19,713 nt of DNA from JAAZMU01 sp964547725 (GTDB taxonomy: Bacteria > Patescibacteriota > Minisyncoccia > Minisyncoccales > Minisyncoccaceae): contig CAZJOO010000007.1 in NCBI GenBank assembly GCA_964547725.1, forward strand, positions 1 to 19,713, written 5' to 3'. Positions within the stretch are counted from its first letter, which is position 1. Every line of letters starts with the position of its first letter. The position numbers and the translations under genes were made by a program. The notes below the pieces were generated by a model. That model was given only the letters and a program-made list of their open reading frames with translations. It was not told where the DNA came from and did no database searches. Positions 7,504 through 15,406 of the stretch are shown one piece after another.

Positions 7504-7532
7504 ATTATACCAAACATATATTTTTTAGTCAA
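7504..7532 (-). promoter_or_regulatory. Strong sigma70-type promoter of the pilin array
   Basis: Minus strand: -35 TTGACT (7527-7532), 17-bp spacer, -10 TATAAT (7504-7509), predicted start near 7497. It sits in the gap after pilC, whose stop is at 7539. An inverted repeat TTAAGC (7475-7480) / GCTTAA (7499-7504) brackets the start site and touches the -10, a possible operator. Confidence 0.85.
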
Positions 7533-7538
7533 ATGATA

Positions 7539-8753
7539 TTATCCAATCGTTCCTCCGATTTGATATAATGGTAAAAAAACTGCTGCAACTAATATTCCTA
7601 CCATGCCCGCTAATCCTAAAATCATAATTGGTTCAATTAAACTAGAAATAGAATCTACGAATGTTTCAATTTCTGTTTTGTAAAATTTAACTACATTTAT
7701 TAACGTTTCTGAAATCCTACCCGTAGTTTCTCCAACAGCCACCATTTGCACAAACAAAGGAGAAATAAGTTTTGGATAACGAACAAGATTTTCACTAACC
7801 TTTTGTCCTTTAATAACACCGTCCCTTGTTTCTAAAATTAAATCCCTATAAACTGTGTTTCCAACAAGGTCAGCCGTTACTTCAAGAGCCTCAGTAATTG
7901 GTTTTCCAGAAGTTAGTAGTGTTCCAAAATTCTCTGCAAAACGATTCATCATAATATCTTTCTGAAACTTTCCATAGATTGGTATGTTAAGCACCAATGC
8001 ATCGGTCACTTTTTTTCCTTCTTCTGTCCTTGGATAAGAATAAAGAAAAGATGCTAGTCCTCCAACCATTAAAATCAATAGCCACCAAAAATTAATTACA
8101 AAGTCGGAAACTCCAATAACAATTCTGGTTACTAGTGGAAGTTCTGCTCCCGAACTTTCTAGAACTTCCACAAGTCCAGGAATAACATAAACAACGATAA
8201 CAATAAAAATTATAGAAAAAACTACTAAAATAACAATTGGATAAACCATTGCTCCCATTGTTTTTGTTTTAATATAATATTCATTTTCAAGATGGTCAGC
8301 CACTTTTTTTAACACTTCAGGAAGAGTTCCAGAAATTTCTCCGGACCTAATCATGTTTGCATAAAAAGAAGAGAATATTTTTGGATATTTGGCAAAGGCT
8401 TTAGACATGGTAACACCCTCTCTAATATCAGCTGATATCTTAAATATCTTTTCTTTGAAGGGTTGATTAGTGGTTTGATTCCCTAAAGCTTCTAATGCTT
8501 TTGCTGGGGGGACATTACTTTCAATCATAATTGCAAGCTCTCGTGTAAACATTACAATTTCTTTTTGAGAAGCTCCTCTCTCTAAAAACTTTAGTTCCAT
8601 ATCAAAACTAAGCCCTTTTGCTTCTTCGGAAATCACAGTTGGATATAGTCCATTCTTGTGAAGTAAGTCAATAGCCGCCATTTTTGAAATAGCTTCCAAA
8701 ACCCCTTTCTTCACTCCACCGTCTTTTGTTCTTGCTTGATATGTAAATTTCAT
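7539..8753 (-). CDS. pilC: Type IV pilus inner-membrane platform protein PilC
   Basis: A 404-aa protein of the T2SF/GspF family, normal length, which transmits ATPase motion to pilin subunits in the membrane. It starts with the typical F.YQA.T.DG..KKG segment and has two repeated T2SF domains (about 70-190 and 270-395), each with a helical bundle such as FTRELAIMIESNVPPAKALEALG and NRFAENFGTLLTSGKPITEALE. Membrane segments lie near 170-195, 218-238 and 375-400, and the protein ends in the family-typical LPLYQIGGTIG. Its ATG overlaps the pilT stop by 4 nt (ATGA), implying translational coupling. Confidence 0.96.
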   Translation of the reverse strand: MKFTYQARTKDGGVKKGVLEAISKMAAIDLLHKNGLYPTVISEEAKGLSFDMELKFLERGASQKEIVMFTRELAIMIESNVPPAKALEALGNQTTNQPFKEKIFKISADIREGVTMSKAFAKYPKIFSSFYANMIRSGEISGTLPEVLKKVADHLENEYYIKTKTMGAMVYPIVILVVFSIIFIVIVVYVIPGLVEVLESSGAELPLVTRIVIGVSDFVINFWWLLILMVGGLASFLYSYPRTEEGKKVTDALVLNIPIYGKFQKDIMMNRFAENFGTLLTSGKPITEALEVTADLVGNTVYRDLILETRDGVIKGQKVSENLVRYPKLISPLFVQMVAVGETTGRISETLINVVKFYKTEIETFVDSISSLIEPIMILGLAGMVGILVAAVFLPLYQIGGTIG

Positions 8754-9817
8754 ATTAATTTTAAGAATTCCTGTGGACTAGGTGAATATTTTGAAGCTGT
8801 TTGAATGTCTACTACTCCACTTCTTACCAGTCCAGCCAAGGATCTATTTAATGAAATCATGCCTTCGTCATATGATGTTTCTATTACCAGAGGAATTTCA
8901 TATATTTTATCCTGTCTAATTAAATTGGAAACAGCATCATTATTGAATAGAATTTCACAAGCTGGAGTAATTCCTCCATTAATTTTAGGAACTAGTCTTT
9001 GAGAAACAATTCCTAAAAGAGATCTTGACAACTGAGATTTTACTTGATTCTGTTGTTCTCCTGAAAACGAATCTAAAATTCTATATAATGATTGAGCGGC
9101 TGAATTAGTATGCAATGTTGCAAAAACCAAATGCCCTGTTTCCGCTGCGGTTATAGCTGTTTCTATCGTTTCTTTGTCTCTCATCTCTCCTACCATAATT
9201 ACGTCAGGGTCTTCTCTAAACGTAGCTTTCAAAGCTTTTTCAAAAGAAAGAGTATCTCTATGTAATTCTCTTTGAGAAATTATGCTCTTATTTTGTTTGA
9301 ATAAATACTCTATCGGGTCTTCAATGGTAATAATATGTTTAGTTTGACTATTATTAATCTCGTTGATAAGGGCAGCTAAAGTAGTACTTTTTCCATGAGA
9401 AGAAGGTCCTGTTATTAAAACAAATCCTTGGGAATAAGTGCAAAAATTATACAATTCTTTTGGTAGCTCTAGCTCTTGAAGGTTCCTAATTTTTTCTGGA
9501 ATAAGCCTTAAGGCAGAACTAACATATCCTCTTTGAAAAAATATATTTACTCTAAACCTTCCCCTGTTTTCAAAACTATAAGAAAAATCTATTTCTTTTT
9601 CTTTTAAGAATTCAGCCTTTTGCTCTTCATTCATCAAGGCAAAAGAAAGTTCTTTCGTGTCTTCTTCGGTAAAAGGAAGTTCGTTGTTTAATGGAACTAG
9701 TTCTCTATTCAACCTAAGCATTGGAGGCTTACCTACCGTAATATGAAAATCAGAAGCTTGCTTTTGAATAACAACTTCTAACAATTTTTTAAGATATAAA
9801 TTATAGTCTATGTTCAT
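8750..9817 (-). CDS. pilT: Type IV pilus retraction ATPase PilT
   Basis: A 355-aa hexameric motor ATPase that powers pilus disassembly. Visible motifs: N-terminal ASDFHITVGKPPMLRLN, Walker A GPSSHGKS (137-144; PilT usually has GPTGSGKS), the Asp box around IEDPIEY (165-171), Walker B VIMVGE (206-211), the His box ATLHTNSA, and AVSNLIRQ (295-302), the counterpart of the AIRNLIRE motif needed for retraction in characterised PilT. That motif and the lack of the PilB zinc site separate it from an assembly ATPase. An AAGGAG Shine-Dalgarno sequence lies in the 3' end of pilB about 8 nt before the ATG, and the two genes overlap by 4 nt. Confidence 0.95.
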   Translation of the reverse strand: MNIDYNLYLKKLLEVVIQKQASDFHITVGKPPMLRLNRELVPLNNELPFTEEDTKELSFALMNEEQKAEFLKEKEIDFSYSFENRGRFRVNIFFQRGYVSSALRLIPEKIRNLQELELPKELYNFCTYSQGFVLITGPSSHGKSTTLAALINEINNSQTKHIITIEDPIEYLFKQNKSIISQRELHRDTLSFEKALKATFREDPDVIMVGEMRDKETIETAITAAETGHLVFATLHTNSAAQSLYRILDSFSGEQQNQVKSQLSRSLLGIVSQRLVPKINGGITPACEILFNNDAVSNLIRQDKIYEIPLVIETSYDEGMISLNRSLAGLVRSGVVDIQTASKYSPSPQEFLKLI

Positions 9818-11547
9818 ATTTGTTCTCCTTCAGTTACTCTTAACACTTCTTCTATTGAAAGCTTTCCTTCCAGCGATTTAAGAATGGCGTCTTGTCTCAT
9901 ATTAACCATTCCTTGTCTTTGGGCTTCTTTTTCAAGTAAAGTTTCTACTGGATTTTCAACAATAATTTTTTCAAGATCTCCCGTCATTTTTAAGATTTCA
10001 AAAATACCAACTCTACCCTTTTCTCCCTTATTCTTACATTTAGAACAACCTTTTGAACGATAAGTGTAAATCTTGCTAGGAATTTTTAAATTATCTCTAA
10101 TACTCTTATCAATGTTTGAAAGTTCGTTGATAATCATTTTTTCTATCTTAGGCAAAGGCTCTATTTTCTCTATGCAATAAGGACATAATCTTCTAGCAAG
10201 TCTTTGTCCTATGGAAATATTTAAACTGGAAGGAATTAAAAATGGCCTAATTTTCATATCAACCAACCTACTAACAACTCCGATAGCATTGTTGGTGTGA
10301 ATAGTAGATAACACAATGTGTCCTGTTAACGCTGCTTGTGTGGCTAAATCAGCAGATTCTTCATCTCTAATTTCTCCAACCATGATAATATCTGGGTCTT
10401 GTCTAACCACAGATCTTAAACCTTTCGCAAAAGTATATCCTATTTCTGGTCTAACCTGAGACTGATTTACTCCTTCCATAAAATACTCAATAGGATCTTC
10501 TAATGTAACTATATTAACATCTGGCTGATTTAACTCTTTTAAAATAGCATACAAAGTTGTTGTCTTACCTGATCCTGTTGGTCCAGTAGATAAAATCATT
10601 CCGTATGGTCTATGAATTTGCTCTTTTAAAATTGCTAAATTATTTTCCGATAATCCAATTTCTTTATATGACCTAAGCCCCTCGTTAGGATCCAAAATTC
10701 TGATTACCACCTTCTCTCCTAATTTTGTAGGAAAAGTTGAAACTCTGAAATCGATTTCTTTGTTGTCAATCCTTGTAGAGAATCTTCCATCTTGTGGCAT
10801 TCTGGTTTCATCTATTCTTAGTCTTGATAGAATCTTTACTCTAGCGACAATTGCTGCATGAGTTGCTAAAGGTATTTTTAATGAATCAGCAAGAAGTCCG
10901 TCAACTCTAAATCTAATTTTAACTTCACTCATCATTGGCTCAATGTGAATATCAGAAGCTTTTCCCTCTACTCCGTGTCTTAAAATAGCAGAAACCATTT
11001 TAATAATAGGGGCGTCATCCTCCAGCTCGGTAATCTTTCTTCTCTCGTCGTCATCTAAAATCTCTAAATGAGTTTCTTGATCACCTTCAAGTTCATTAAG
11101 AGCGGCTCCCACAACCTCCTGTATGTCTCGATATTTCTTAAGAACATCATTAAAATCTGCCTCAGAAATAATATAAATATTTGCTTTTATCTTGTGCTGT
11201 CTTGATAAAAACAAAAGAACTTCTTTTGCTTTAATGTCTTGAGGGTCTAGCATTCCTACATCAAGTTCACCCTTAATTAGCTTAAGAGGAACCATTTGAT
11301 AATACTTTGCTGATTCTTCTGGAATAATCGAAAGAACCTCTTCGGTCATCCCTAAAGAGCCAACTTCTTTCATGAAGGGGGTTTTGAAAAGCTCAGCTTT
11401 AATTTCAAGAAGTTTATCAGACTCAAAAACCTTATTATCAACAATAATACTCTCTTCGCTCCTTTTAGAAGATTGGATTTCTTGAATAGATTGGTTGTAA
11501 ATCTCTTCGGTAATTAATTTTCTTTTTAATAATTCCTCAAGTAACAT
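9814..11547 (-). CDS. pilB: Type IV pilus assembly ATPase PilB
   Basis: This cytoplasmic motor extends the pilus. From the ATG at 11547 it has 577 aa: an N-terminal T2SSE/MshEN-type region (about 1-140, LLKRKLIT and the IPEESAKYY segment), then the ATPase core with SDIHIEP (198-204), Walker A GPTGSGKT (322-329), Walker B IIMVGEIRDEES (387-398), the His box STIHTNNA, and a zinc site formed by C455, C458, C501 and C504. The frame is open upstream to 11625, but those 26 extra residues are a Lys-rich antiregister reading of the upstream gene's acidic tail and would create a 77-nt overlap; the ATG at 11547 leaves 1 nt after the upstream stop, like other junctions here. Confidence 0.96.
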   Translation of the reverse strand: MLLEELLKRKLITEEIYNQSIQEIQSSKRSEESIIVDNKVFESDKLLEIKAELFKTPFMKEVGSLGMTEEVLSIIPEESAKYYQMVPLKLIKGELDVGMLDPQDIKAKEVLLFLSRQHKIKANIYIISEADFNDVLKKYRDIQEVVGAALNELEGDQETHLEILDDDERRKITELEDDAPIIKMVSAILRHGVEGKASDIHIEPMMSEVKIRFRVDGLLADSLKIPLATHAAIVARVKILSRLRIDETRMPQDGRFSTRIDNKEIDFRVSTFPTKLGEKVVIRILDPNEGLRSYKEIGLSENNLAILKEQIHRPYGMILSTGPTGSGKTTTLYAILKELNQPDVNIVTLEDPIEYFMEGVNQSQVRPEIGYTFAKGLRSVVRQDPDIIMVGEIRDEESADLATQAALTGHIVLSTIHTNNAIGVVSRLVDMKIRPFLIPSSLNISIGQRLARRLCPYCIEKIEPLPKIEKMIINELSNIDKSIRDNLKIPSKIYTYRSKGCSKCKNKGEKGRVGIFEILKMTGDLEKIIVENPVETLLEKEAQRQGMVNMRQDAILKSLEGKLSIEEVLRVTEGEQI

Positions 11548-11548
11548 T

Positions 11549-12166
11549 TTACCATTCTTTATAATAATCTTCCTCTTCTGGAGAGGCTGTTTCACCTTCT
11601 TCAATAATAACTTCTTCCTCAACAACTACTTCTTCACCAGGAATAATAACCTCTCCTTCGGGAATAACTTCTTCTGGAACAACTTGCAGAAAAGTTTTTC
11701 TTTCTTCAATTTTATTAAAAAAAGTTTGTTTTTCGCTCTCTATGTAAAGATTTGATTTAATAATAGTTTCCTTCATTTGATCTAGCTCGGCTATTGTCTC
11801 CATCTTTTCTATTACTTTTATTACCGCATAATCAATTTCTTCCATCGACACTTCGCTAAAAGGGTTTTTCCTACCAGCTTCAATTAATTCTGCCTCTGTT
11901 TTCGAAATAGAAGCATCTATAAATCCGGGCAGAACAAGAATACCGGTTAGATTTTCTAAGTTTCTGAATTTTTCCGAAGAGAGCAACTCAAAATCAATAT
12001 TAATTGGCTCAAATAATTGATTTTGTTCTTCGGTCATATCAGAACCAAAGCCTCCATTTTTAAAGAAAATAAAAATAAAAACTGCTAAGACTAAAACAAC
12101 CACTAAAATTATTATTTTAGCTATGTTAGGATTACTTTTTTGTTCGTTTTGAAAATCAATTGCCAT
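11549..12166 (-). CDS. Single-pass membrane protein in the PilP position, acidic C-terminal tail
   Basis: I do not recognise this 205-aa protein as a named family. It has a short cytoplasmic N-terminus (MAIDFQNEQK), one strongly hydrophobic helix (about 17-36), then a soluble extracytoplasmic part. A GRKNPF segment (about 97-102) recalls the (R)DPF motif of PilP-type proteins and similar motifs in short pilus proteins of uncultured bacteria. The last about 40 residues are an imperfect Glu/Val/Ile-rich tail (PGEEVVVEEEVIIEEG). Its place, after pilO and 1 nt before pilB, is where pilP normally sits, so a partner of PilN/PilO is the best inference. With no secretin in the window, a PilP-type link to the outer membrane is not needed, which leaves its true role open. 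It starts 3 nt after pilO. Confidence 0.7.
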   Translation of the reverse strand: MAIDFQNEQKSNPNIAKIIILVVVLVLAVFIFIFFKNGGFGSDMTEEQNQLFEPINIDFELLSSEKFRNLENLTGILVLPGFIDASISKTEAELIEAGRKNPFSEVSMEEIDYAVIKVIEKMETIAELDQMKETIIKSNLYIESEKQTFFNKIEERKTFLQVVPEEVIPEGEVIIPGEEVVVEEEVIIEEGETASPEEEDYYKEW

Positions 12167-12169
12167 AAA

Positions 12170-12793
12170 CTATTTTGAAGGAATCGTTCCTTTTACCTGA
12201 AAATTTAAATAATTTGAACTGTAACTATTGGAAACAACCTCGCCACTGCTATCACCTTCGCCCTGAGTCCCATTAGTGCCACCACTAGTAATTTCAACGC
12301 TCTTAATTTTTATCACTAAAGCTTGATTGTTTAGTACGTCTAGGAAATTTGTAAAATATTCATACTCTCCAGATAGATTAAAAGAAATGTTAACCTCCTT
12401 GGTCGCATTATCAGTTTTTGCTACGTCCTTTTTTGTGTCATCATAAACCTCGCTTCCTTCATCAACACTTAAATCTTTTAAATAAAGTCCACTTCGAGTA
12501 ACTAAACCTGTTAAATATTCCTTCATATTGTGAACAAAGAAAGGACCGTCCATAAAATTAGCATCTATTTTTGCTGAAAGAGAGTCCCATCCTAATTCTT
12601 GCAATTTAGCTTCTAGTGCTTCAACATTTTTAAAATATTCTGTTGTGTTTTCTAATTTATACTCTAGCTCAATTATTTCATTTTCCTGTTCGTCGATTTT
12701 TTCTACCTGAGGCAAAACTAAAAAATAAAACAACGCTATGCTTGCAACAATTAGAATAACTGAAACGATAAGATATGGGAAATTATTGTTCAT
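12170..12793 (-). CDS. pilO: PilO-like pilus alignment protein
   Basis: A 207-aa bitopic protein: short N-terminus, one membrane helix (about 7-28, YLIVSVILIVASIALFYFLV), a charged coiled-coil (about 30-66, VEKIDEQENEIIELEYKLE), and a C-terminal ferredoxin-like region (from about 85) with VSFNLSGEYEYFTNFLDVL-type residues typical of PilO. PilO pairs with PilN and together they connect PilM to the platform. The ATG overlaps the pilN stop by 4 nt. A Gly/Ser-rich insert (TSGGTNGTQGEG) interrupts the C-terminal domain. Sequence similarity in this family is low, so the call leans on topology and order. Confidence 0.85.
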   Translation of the reverse strand: MNNNFPYLIVSVILIVASIALFYFLVLPQVEKIDEQENEIIELEYKLENTTEYFKNVEALEAKLQELGWDSLSAKIDANFMDGPFFVHNMKEYLTGLVTRSGLYLKDLSVDEGSEVYDDTKKDVAKTDNATKEVNISFNLSGEYEYFTNFLDVLNNQALVIKIKSVEITSGGTNGTQGEGDSSGEVVSNSYSSNYLNFQVKGTIPSK

Positions 12794-13326
12794 TTGGTAT
12801 TTTCTTGTTTAAATAATGTTGGATTAACCTTTAAATTTAAATCAAAAGTTACGGCTGTATCAACTATAATATTAGATATAGTATAACTTAAAACATCACT
12901 TTGTGCATCTAGTAAAATCATTTCCTCCATTACACTTTGAAGTGTATCTGTTTTTCCTTTAAGAATAACTTCTGCTGTGCCGGCATCGATGCTTGCAGAA
13001 AGAAAAGAAACTCTTGGGTAAACCCATCCTTCGAAAGCATCGAAGTATGAATTAAAATATGATTTTGTGTTAGAAAGCTCTTTGAATTTGTTTATCTTCT
13101 TTTCTGCTGCCAAAACTAACTTTTGTTTTTCTAATTGCTCTGCTGTTCCTTGTTTATTTAATTCAAAATTAATTTCTGCTATAGCAATATTACCTTTAGG
13201 AATCTTGGAAAACTGATTAAATAGAAAAACAATCAAAACAATCGATACTAAAATGATTCCAGAAAGCAATAATATTTTTTTCCAAGTTGGTGTTTCTTCT
13301 TGTTGTGAATATAAATCAATAGCCAT
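12790..13326 (-). CDS. pilN: PilN-like pilus alignment protein
   Basis: A 178-aa bitopic protein with a short cytoplasmic head, a membrane helix (about 18-40), a coiled-coil linker (LEKQKLVLAAEKKINKF) and a small C-terminal beta/alpha domain, the normal PilN layout. The PilN cytoplasmic NLLP motif that binds PilM is not obvious; the head reads MAIDLYSQQE. It follows pilM by 2 nt and overlaps pilO by 4 nt, so a PilM-N-O operon is clear. The assignment is from order and topology rather than a strong motif. Confidence 0.82.
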   Translation of the reverse strand: MAIDLYSQQEETPTWKKILLLSGIILVSIVLIVFLFNQFSKIPKGNIAIAEINFELNKQGTAEQLEKQKLVLAAEKKINKFKELSNTKSYFNSYFDAFEGWVYPRVSFLSASIDAGTAEVILKGKTDTLQSVMEEMILLDAQSDVLSYTISNIIVDTAVTFDLNLKVNPTLFKQENTK

Positions 13327-13328
13327 AT

Positions 13329-14393
13329 CTATTTTTTAAATCTTTTTAACGCTTCTCCTAGGGCAATGCTAAAAGTAGAACTAATTTGAGGGATTAATGG
13401 TTTCAGTTCTCCTGGATAAAAGATGTCAGAAAAAGCATCTCCTCTCTTTACCTCCAATTCACCGAGGTTTTCTTTTAGTCTTTCTGTTAATCCTGGCATA
13501 TTAGCCAAACCTCCTACTAAAATTATTTTTTTAACTTTTGGATTTTTAATCTCTGATTCGGAAATTACCTGTTTAATTTTATCTAAAATTATACTAAAAA
13601 TTGGATCCATAGCTTCAATCACCTTTTTGTCTTTACAAGCAAACCCTAATATCATTTTCTTCTTCTCTGCTTCTTCTAAAGCCACATTCAAAGCTTCGGA
13701 AATACTATAAGTATAGTCTTTTCCAGCAACATCAAAAGAAACACTCAAAAGCAAAAATCCTTTGTCGATAATACTTATCGTTGTACTTTGGTATCCTGCC
13801 TCCACCAAACAAATTGTATCTTTATCGTCTCCCACAATAGATCTCTTTAATCCCATCACCTCTGCTTCTAAAGAGACTAAAACTAATCCACAATCTTCAG
13901 CAATCTTTTTATACTCTGAAATTAAATTTTTAGAGATAGCCATTACAATTATTTTGTTCTCTCCTTCTTTTTCATTTACTTGCTCCCCTATCAACTCCCA
14001 ATCCAAGACAACGTCATTGAAAGGTATTGGTATGTGTTTTTTAGCTTCAAAATTAACTGCGTCTGGTAACTCTTTCACTGTCATTGGCGGCAAAACAAAA
14101 CTAGCAAAAAACGTAGAAAAATCAGGAAGAGAAAAAACTGCTTCCTTTGTTTCTATTTTCGATTCTTCCAAAACAGCCTTTATCGCAAGAGCAACATTTT
14201 TAGAATGTGGCAAAAGTGATTTTTTATTAAAGTAATGAAAAGACTCTTTTTTAGCTGCAGATAGCTTTATTTCTCCGTAGTTCTGTAAGTTAATTCTGTC
14301 TTTTTCCTTTGCTAGTTCTACAATTTTTATCGCTTTTGACCCTATATCAATTCCAAGTGATGTAATTTGTTTCTTCTTTTTTAATGTCCACAT
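13329..14393 (-). CDS. pilM: Type IV pilus actin-like protein PilM
   Basis: A 354-aa cytoplasmic ATPase-fold protein of the FtsA/PilM group. Near the N-terminus SLGIDIGSKAIKIVEL is the first phosphate-binding strand; AISKNLISEY and the LVSLEAEVMGL region follow; near the C-terminus IILVGGLANMPGLTERL is the adenosine-binding motif. PilM recruits PilN's cytoplasmic head and the ATPases. It is the first gene of the pilus run and is divergent from the comF-like gene, 39 bp apart. I see only a weak extended -10-like element for the pilM side of that gap. Confidence 0.94.
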   Translation of the reverse strand: MWTLKKKKQITSLGIDIGSKAIKIVELAKEKDRINLQNYGEIKLSAAKKESFHYFNKKSLLPHSKNVALAIKAVLEESKIETKEAVFSLPDFSTFFASFVLPPMTVKELPDAVNFEAKKHIPIPFNDVVLDWELIGEQVNEKEGENKIIVMAISKNLISEYKKIAEDCGLVLVSLEAEVMGLKRSIVGDDKDTICLVEAGYQSTTISIIDKGFLLLSVSFDVAGKDYTYSISEALNVALEEAEKKKMILGFACKDKKVIEAMDPIFSIILDKIKQVISESEIKNPKVKKIILVGGLANMPGLTERLKENLGELEVKRGDAFSDIFYPGELKPLIPQISSTFSIALGEALKRFKK

Positions 14394-14397
14394 TGAT

Positions 14398-14425
14398 TTA
14401 CTAATTTAACATTATTTAATATAAT
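14398..14425 (+). promoter_or_regulatory. Promoter of the comF-like gene, predicted leaderless
   Basis: Plus strand: -35 TTTACT (14398-14403), 16-bp spacer, -10 TATAAT (14420-14425), then 7 nt to the ATG at 14433, so transcription should begin at or within a base of the start codon. It occupies most of the 39-bp gap to pilM. Confidence 0.65.
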
Positions 14426-14432
14426 ATCATAA

Positions 14433-14996
14433 ATGAAAAATATGTACAACTACATTCTGAATCTTCTTTTTCCTAAAAAATGTATAAACTGTGGGCGAGA
14501 AAATTCTTTTCTCTGTGAAGACTGTCTTTCGCTTATAGAAATAAATGAAATAAACTATTGCGCTTGCGTAACTAACCCTCTTAAGAATACATTAAAATGT
14601 GAAAAATGTCCTCAATCAATATCTGCTGTATTTACCATCTTAAATGAAAGACAAAAACTTTCTCAAAAACTTCTTAAAAAATCTGAAATTATTCCTGAGC
14701 TTAATGTATATTTTTCTTACTTAATTATATCATATCTTAAAAAAATAACAACGATAAATTTAAATGATAGCTTTAGTCTTTTTCCTCAAAATAAGAGCGT
14801 AAAAGATTTAACAGAAAAACTATCAAAATTTACTAAGATTAAAATAGCAGATGAGTCAAAAAACATTTTACTAATAACAAAAAAATACCCTAGCGAGGAT
14901 ATTTTTGAAACAATAAAATTATTAAAAGCAGATAACATCTATATCGTTACTTTATTTAGAGAAATTAAAAAATATCAGAATGAGAATCAATCCTAA
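14433..14996 (+). CDS. ComF-like protein with intact zinc ribbons and degenerate phosphoribosyltransferase half
   Basis: The 187-aa product opens like ComF: LLFPKKCINCG with two zinc-ribbon cysteine sets (C17/C20/C28/C31, then C43 or C45 with C56/C59). The following phosphoribosyltransferase-type half is reduced: the expected PRPP loop (VDDV.TTG.T) reads ILLITKKYPSEDIFETIKLL, keeping the strand and helix but losing the acidic pair and the TTG, and the RGFNQ segment is missing. ComF proteins are needed for single-stranded DNA handling in natural transformation in some bacteria. The divergent position next to pilM, head of a type IV pilus locus, fits a DNA-uptake role, which is inference. A second Met is at codon 4. 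Confidence 0.8.
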   Translation: MKNMYNYILNLLFPKKCINCGRENSFLCEDCLSLIEINEINYCACVTNPLKNTLKCEKCPQSISAVFTILNERQKLSQKLLKKSEIIPELNVYFSYLIISYLKKITTINLNDSFSLFPQNKSVKDLTEKLSKFTKIKIADESKNILLITKKYPSEDIFETIKLLKADNIYIVTLFREIKKYQNENQS

Positions 14997-15033
14997 TTTT
15001 TAAAATGACTAGAATATTTCAAACAAAACATAG

Positions 15034-15318
15034 CTAATCTCTTAAAGCGTCTTTTAAAAGATCGGAACCATTCTCAAAAGACTTAGGATTATTCTTAGCG
15101 CTAGCGACTGATTCTTTTAGAAGTTCGGCATTATGCAAAGTGAGTCCATTTTCATCCCTTATCTCAAATGGTAAATTTTTAGAATTTATAGTTTGACGAA
15201 AAAATAATTTAATTGCCGAACTCATATCAAGACCCAAACCATCGAAAATCTTTTGGACTTCTTTTTTTGTTTTAGCATCAATCCGAACTTGAAGTTGTGA
15301 GCTATTTTTAGTAATCAT
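15034..15318 (-). CDS. RelB/DinJ-family antitoxin, no toxin partner visible
   Basis: A 94-aa protein with the RelB/DinJ ribbon-helix-helix pattern: the strand LQVRIDAKTKKEVQKI, then GLDMSSAIKLFFRQTI and the LPFEIRDENG segment that normally leads into toxin contact. These antitoxins form dimers that repress their own promoter. A Met six codons upstream (15336) is in frame but lies inside the -35/-10 spacer, so the ATG at 15318 is used; it coincides with the expected transcription start. The usual downstream RelE/YafQ toxin gene is absent: 37 bp after the stop the convergent comF-like gene ends. It may be an orphan antitoxin or the remnant of a pair. Confidence 0.85.
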   Translation of the reverse strand: MITKNSSQLQVRIDAKTKKEVQKIFDGLGLDMSSAIKLFFRQTINSKNLPFEIRDENGLTLHNAELLKESVASAKNNPKSFENGSDLLKDALRD

Positions 15319-15324
15319 ATTCTT

Positions 15325-15353
15325 ATTGTATGGCATTTGAAGTAACTTGTCAA
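15325..15353 (-). promoter_or_regulatory. Promoter of the relB-like gene, leaderless, with flanking inverted repeat
   Basis: Minus strand: -35 TTGACA (15348-15353), 17-bp spacer, -10 TACAAT (15325-15330), 6 nt to the ATG at 15318. An inverted repeat TTGTAT (15326-15331) / ATACAA (15353-15358) has one arm over the -10 and the other next to the -35, a plausible operator for an autoregulating antitoxin. Confidence 0.75.
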
Positions 15354-15371
15354 TACAATATCATGGCAAAC

Positions 15372-15401
15372 AAAAAAGCTTTTGTATTAAAAAGCTTTTT
15401 T
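15372..15401. terminator. AT-rich bidirectional hairpin terminator after tRNA-Ser(UGA)
   Basis: A 12-bp stem (AAAAAAGCTTTT, 15372-15383, with its complement at 15390-15401) and a 6-nt loop, with A/T runs on both sides. It directly follows the tRNA on the minus strand and insulates the relB-like promoter. Confidence 0.7.
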
Positions 15402-15406
15402 ATCTT

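Noticed and set aside
7452..7532. 27-residue N-terminal extension of pilin 1 from a TTG
   Set aside because: The TTG and following bases are the -35, spacer and -10 of the pilin promoter, and the extension would wreck the prepilin leader.
11548..11625. 26-residue Lys-rich extension of PilB
   Set aside because: It is an out-of-frame reading of the acidic tail of the upstream gene; PilB proteins start near the MLLEELL segment.
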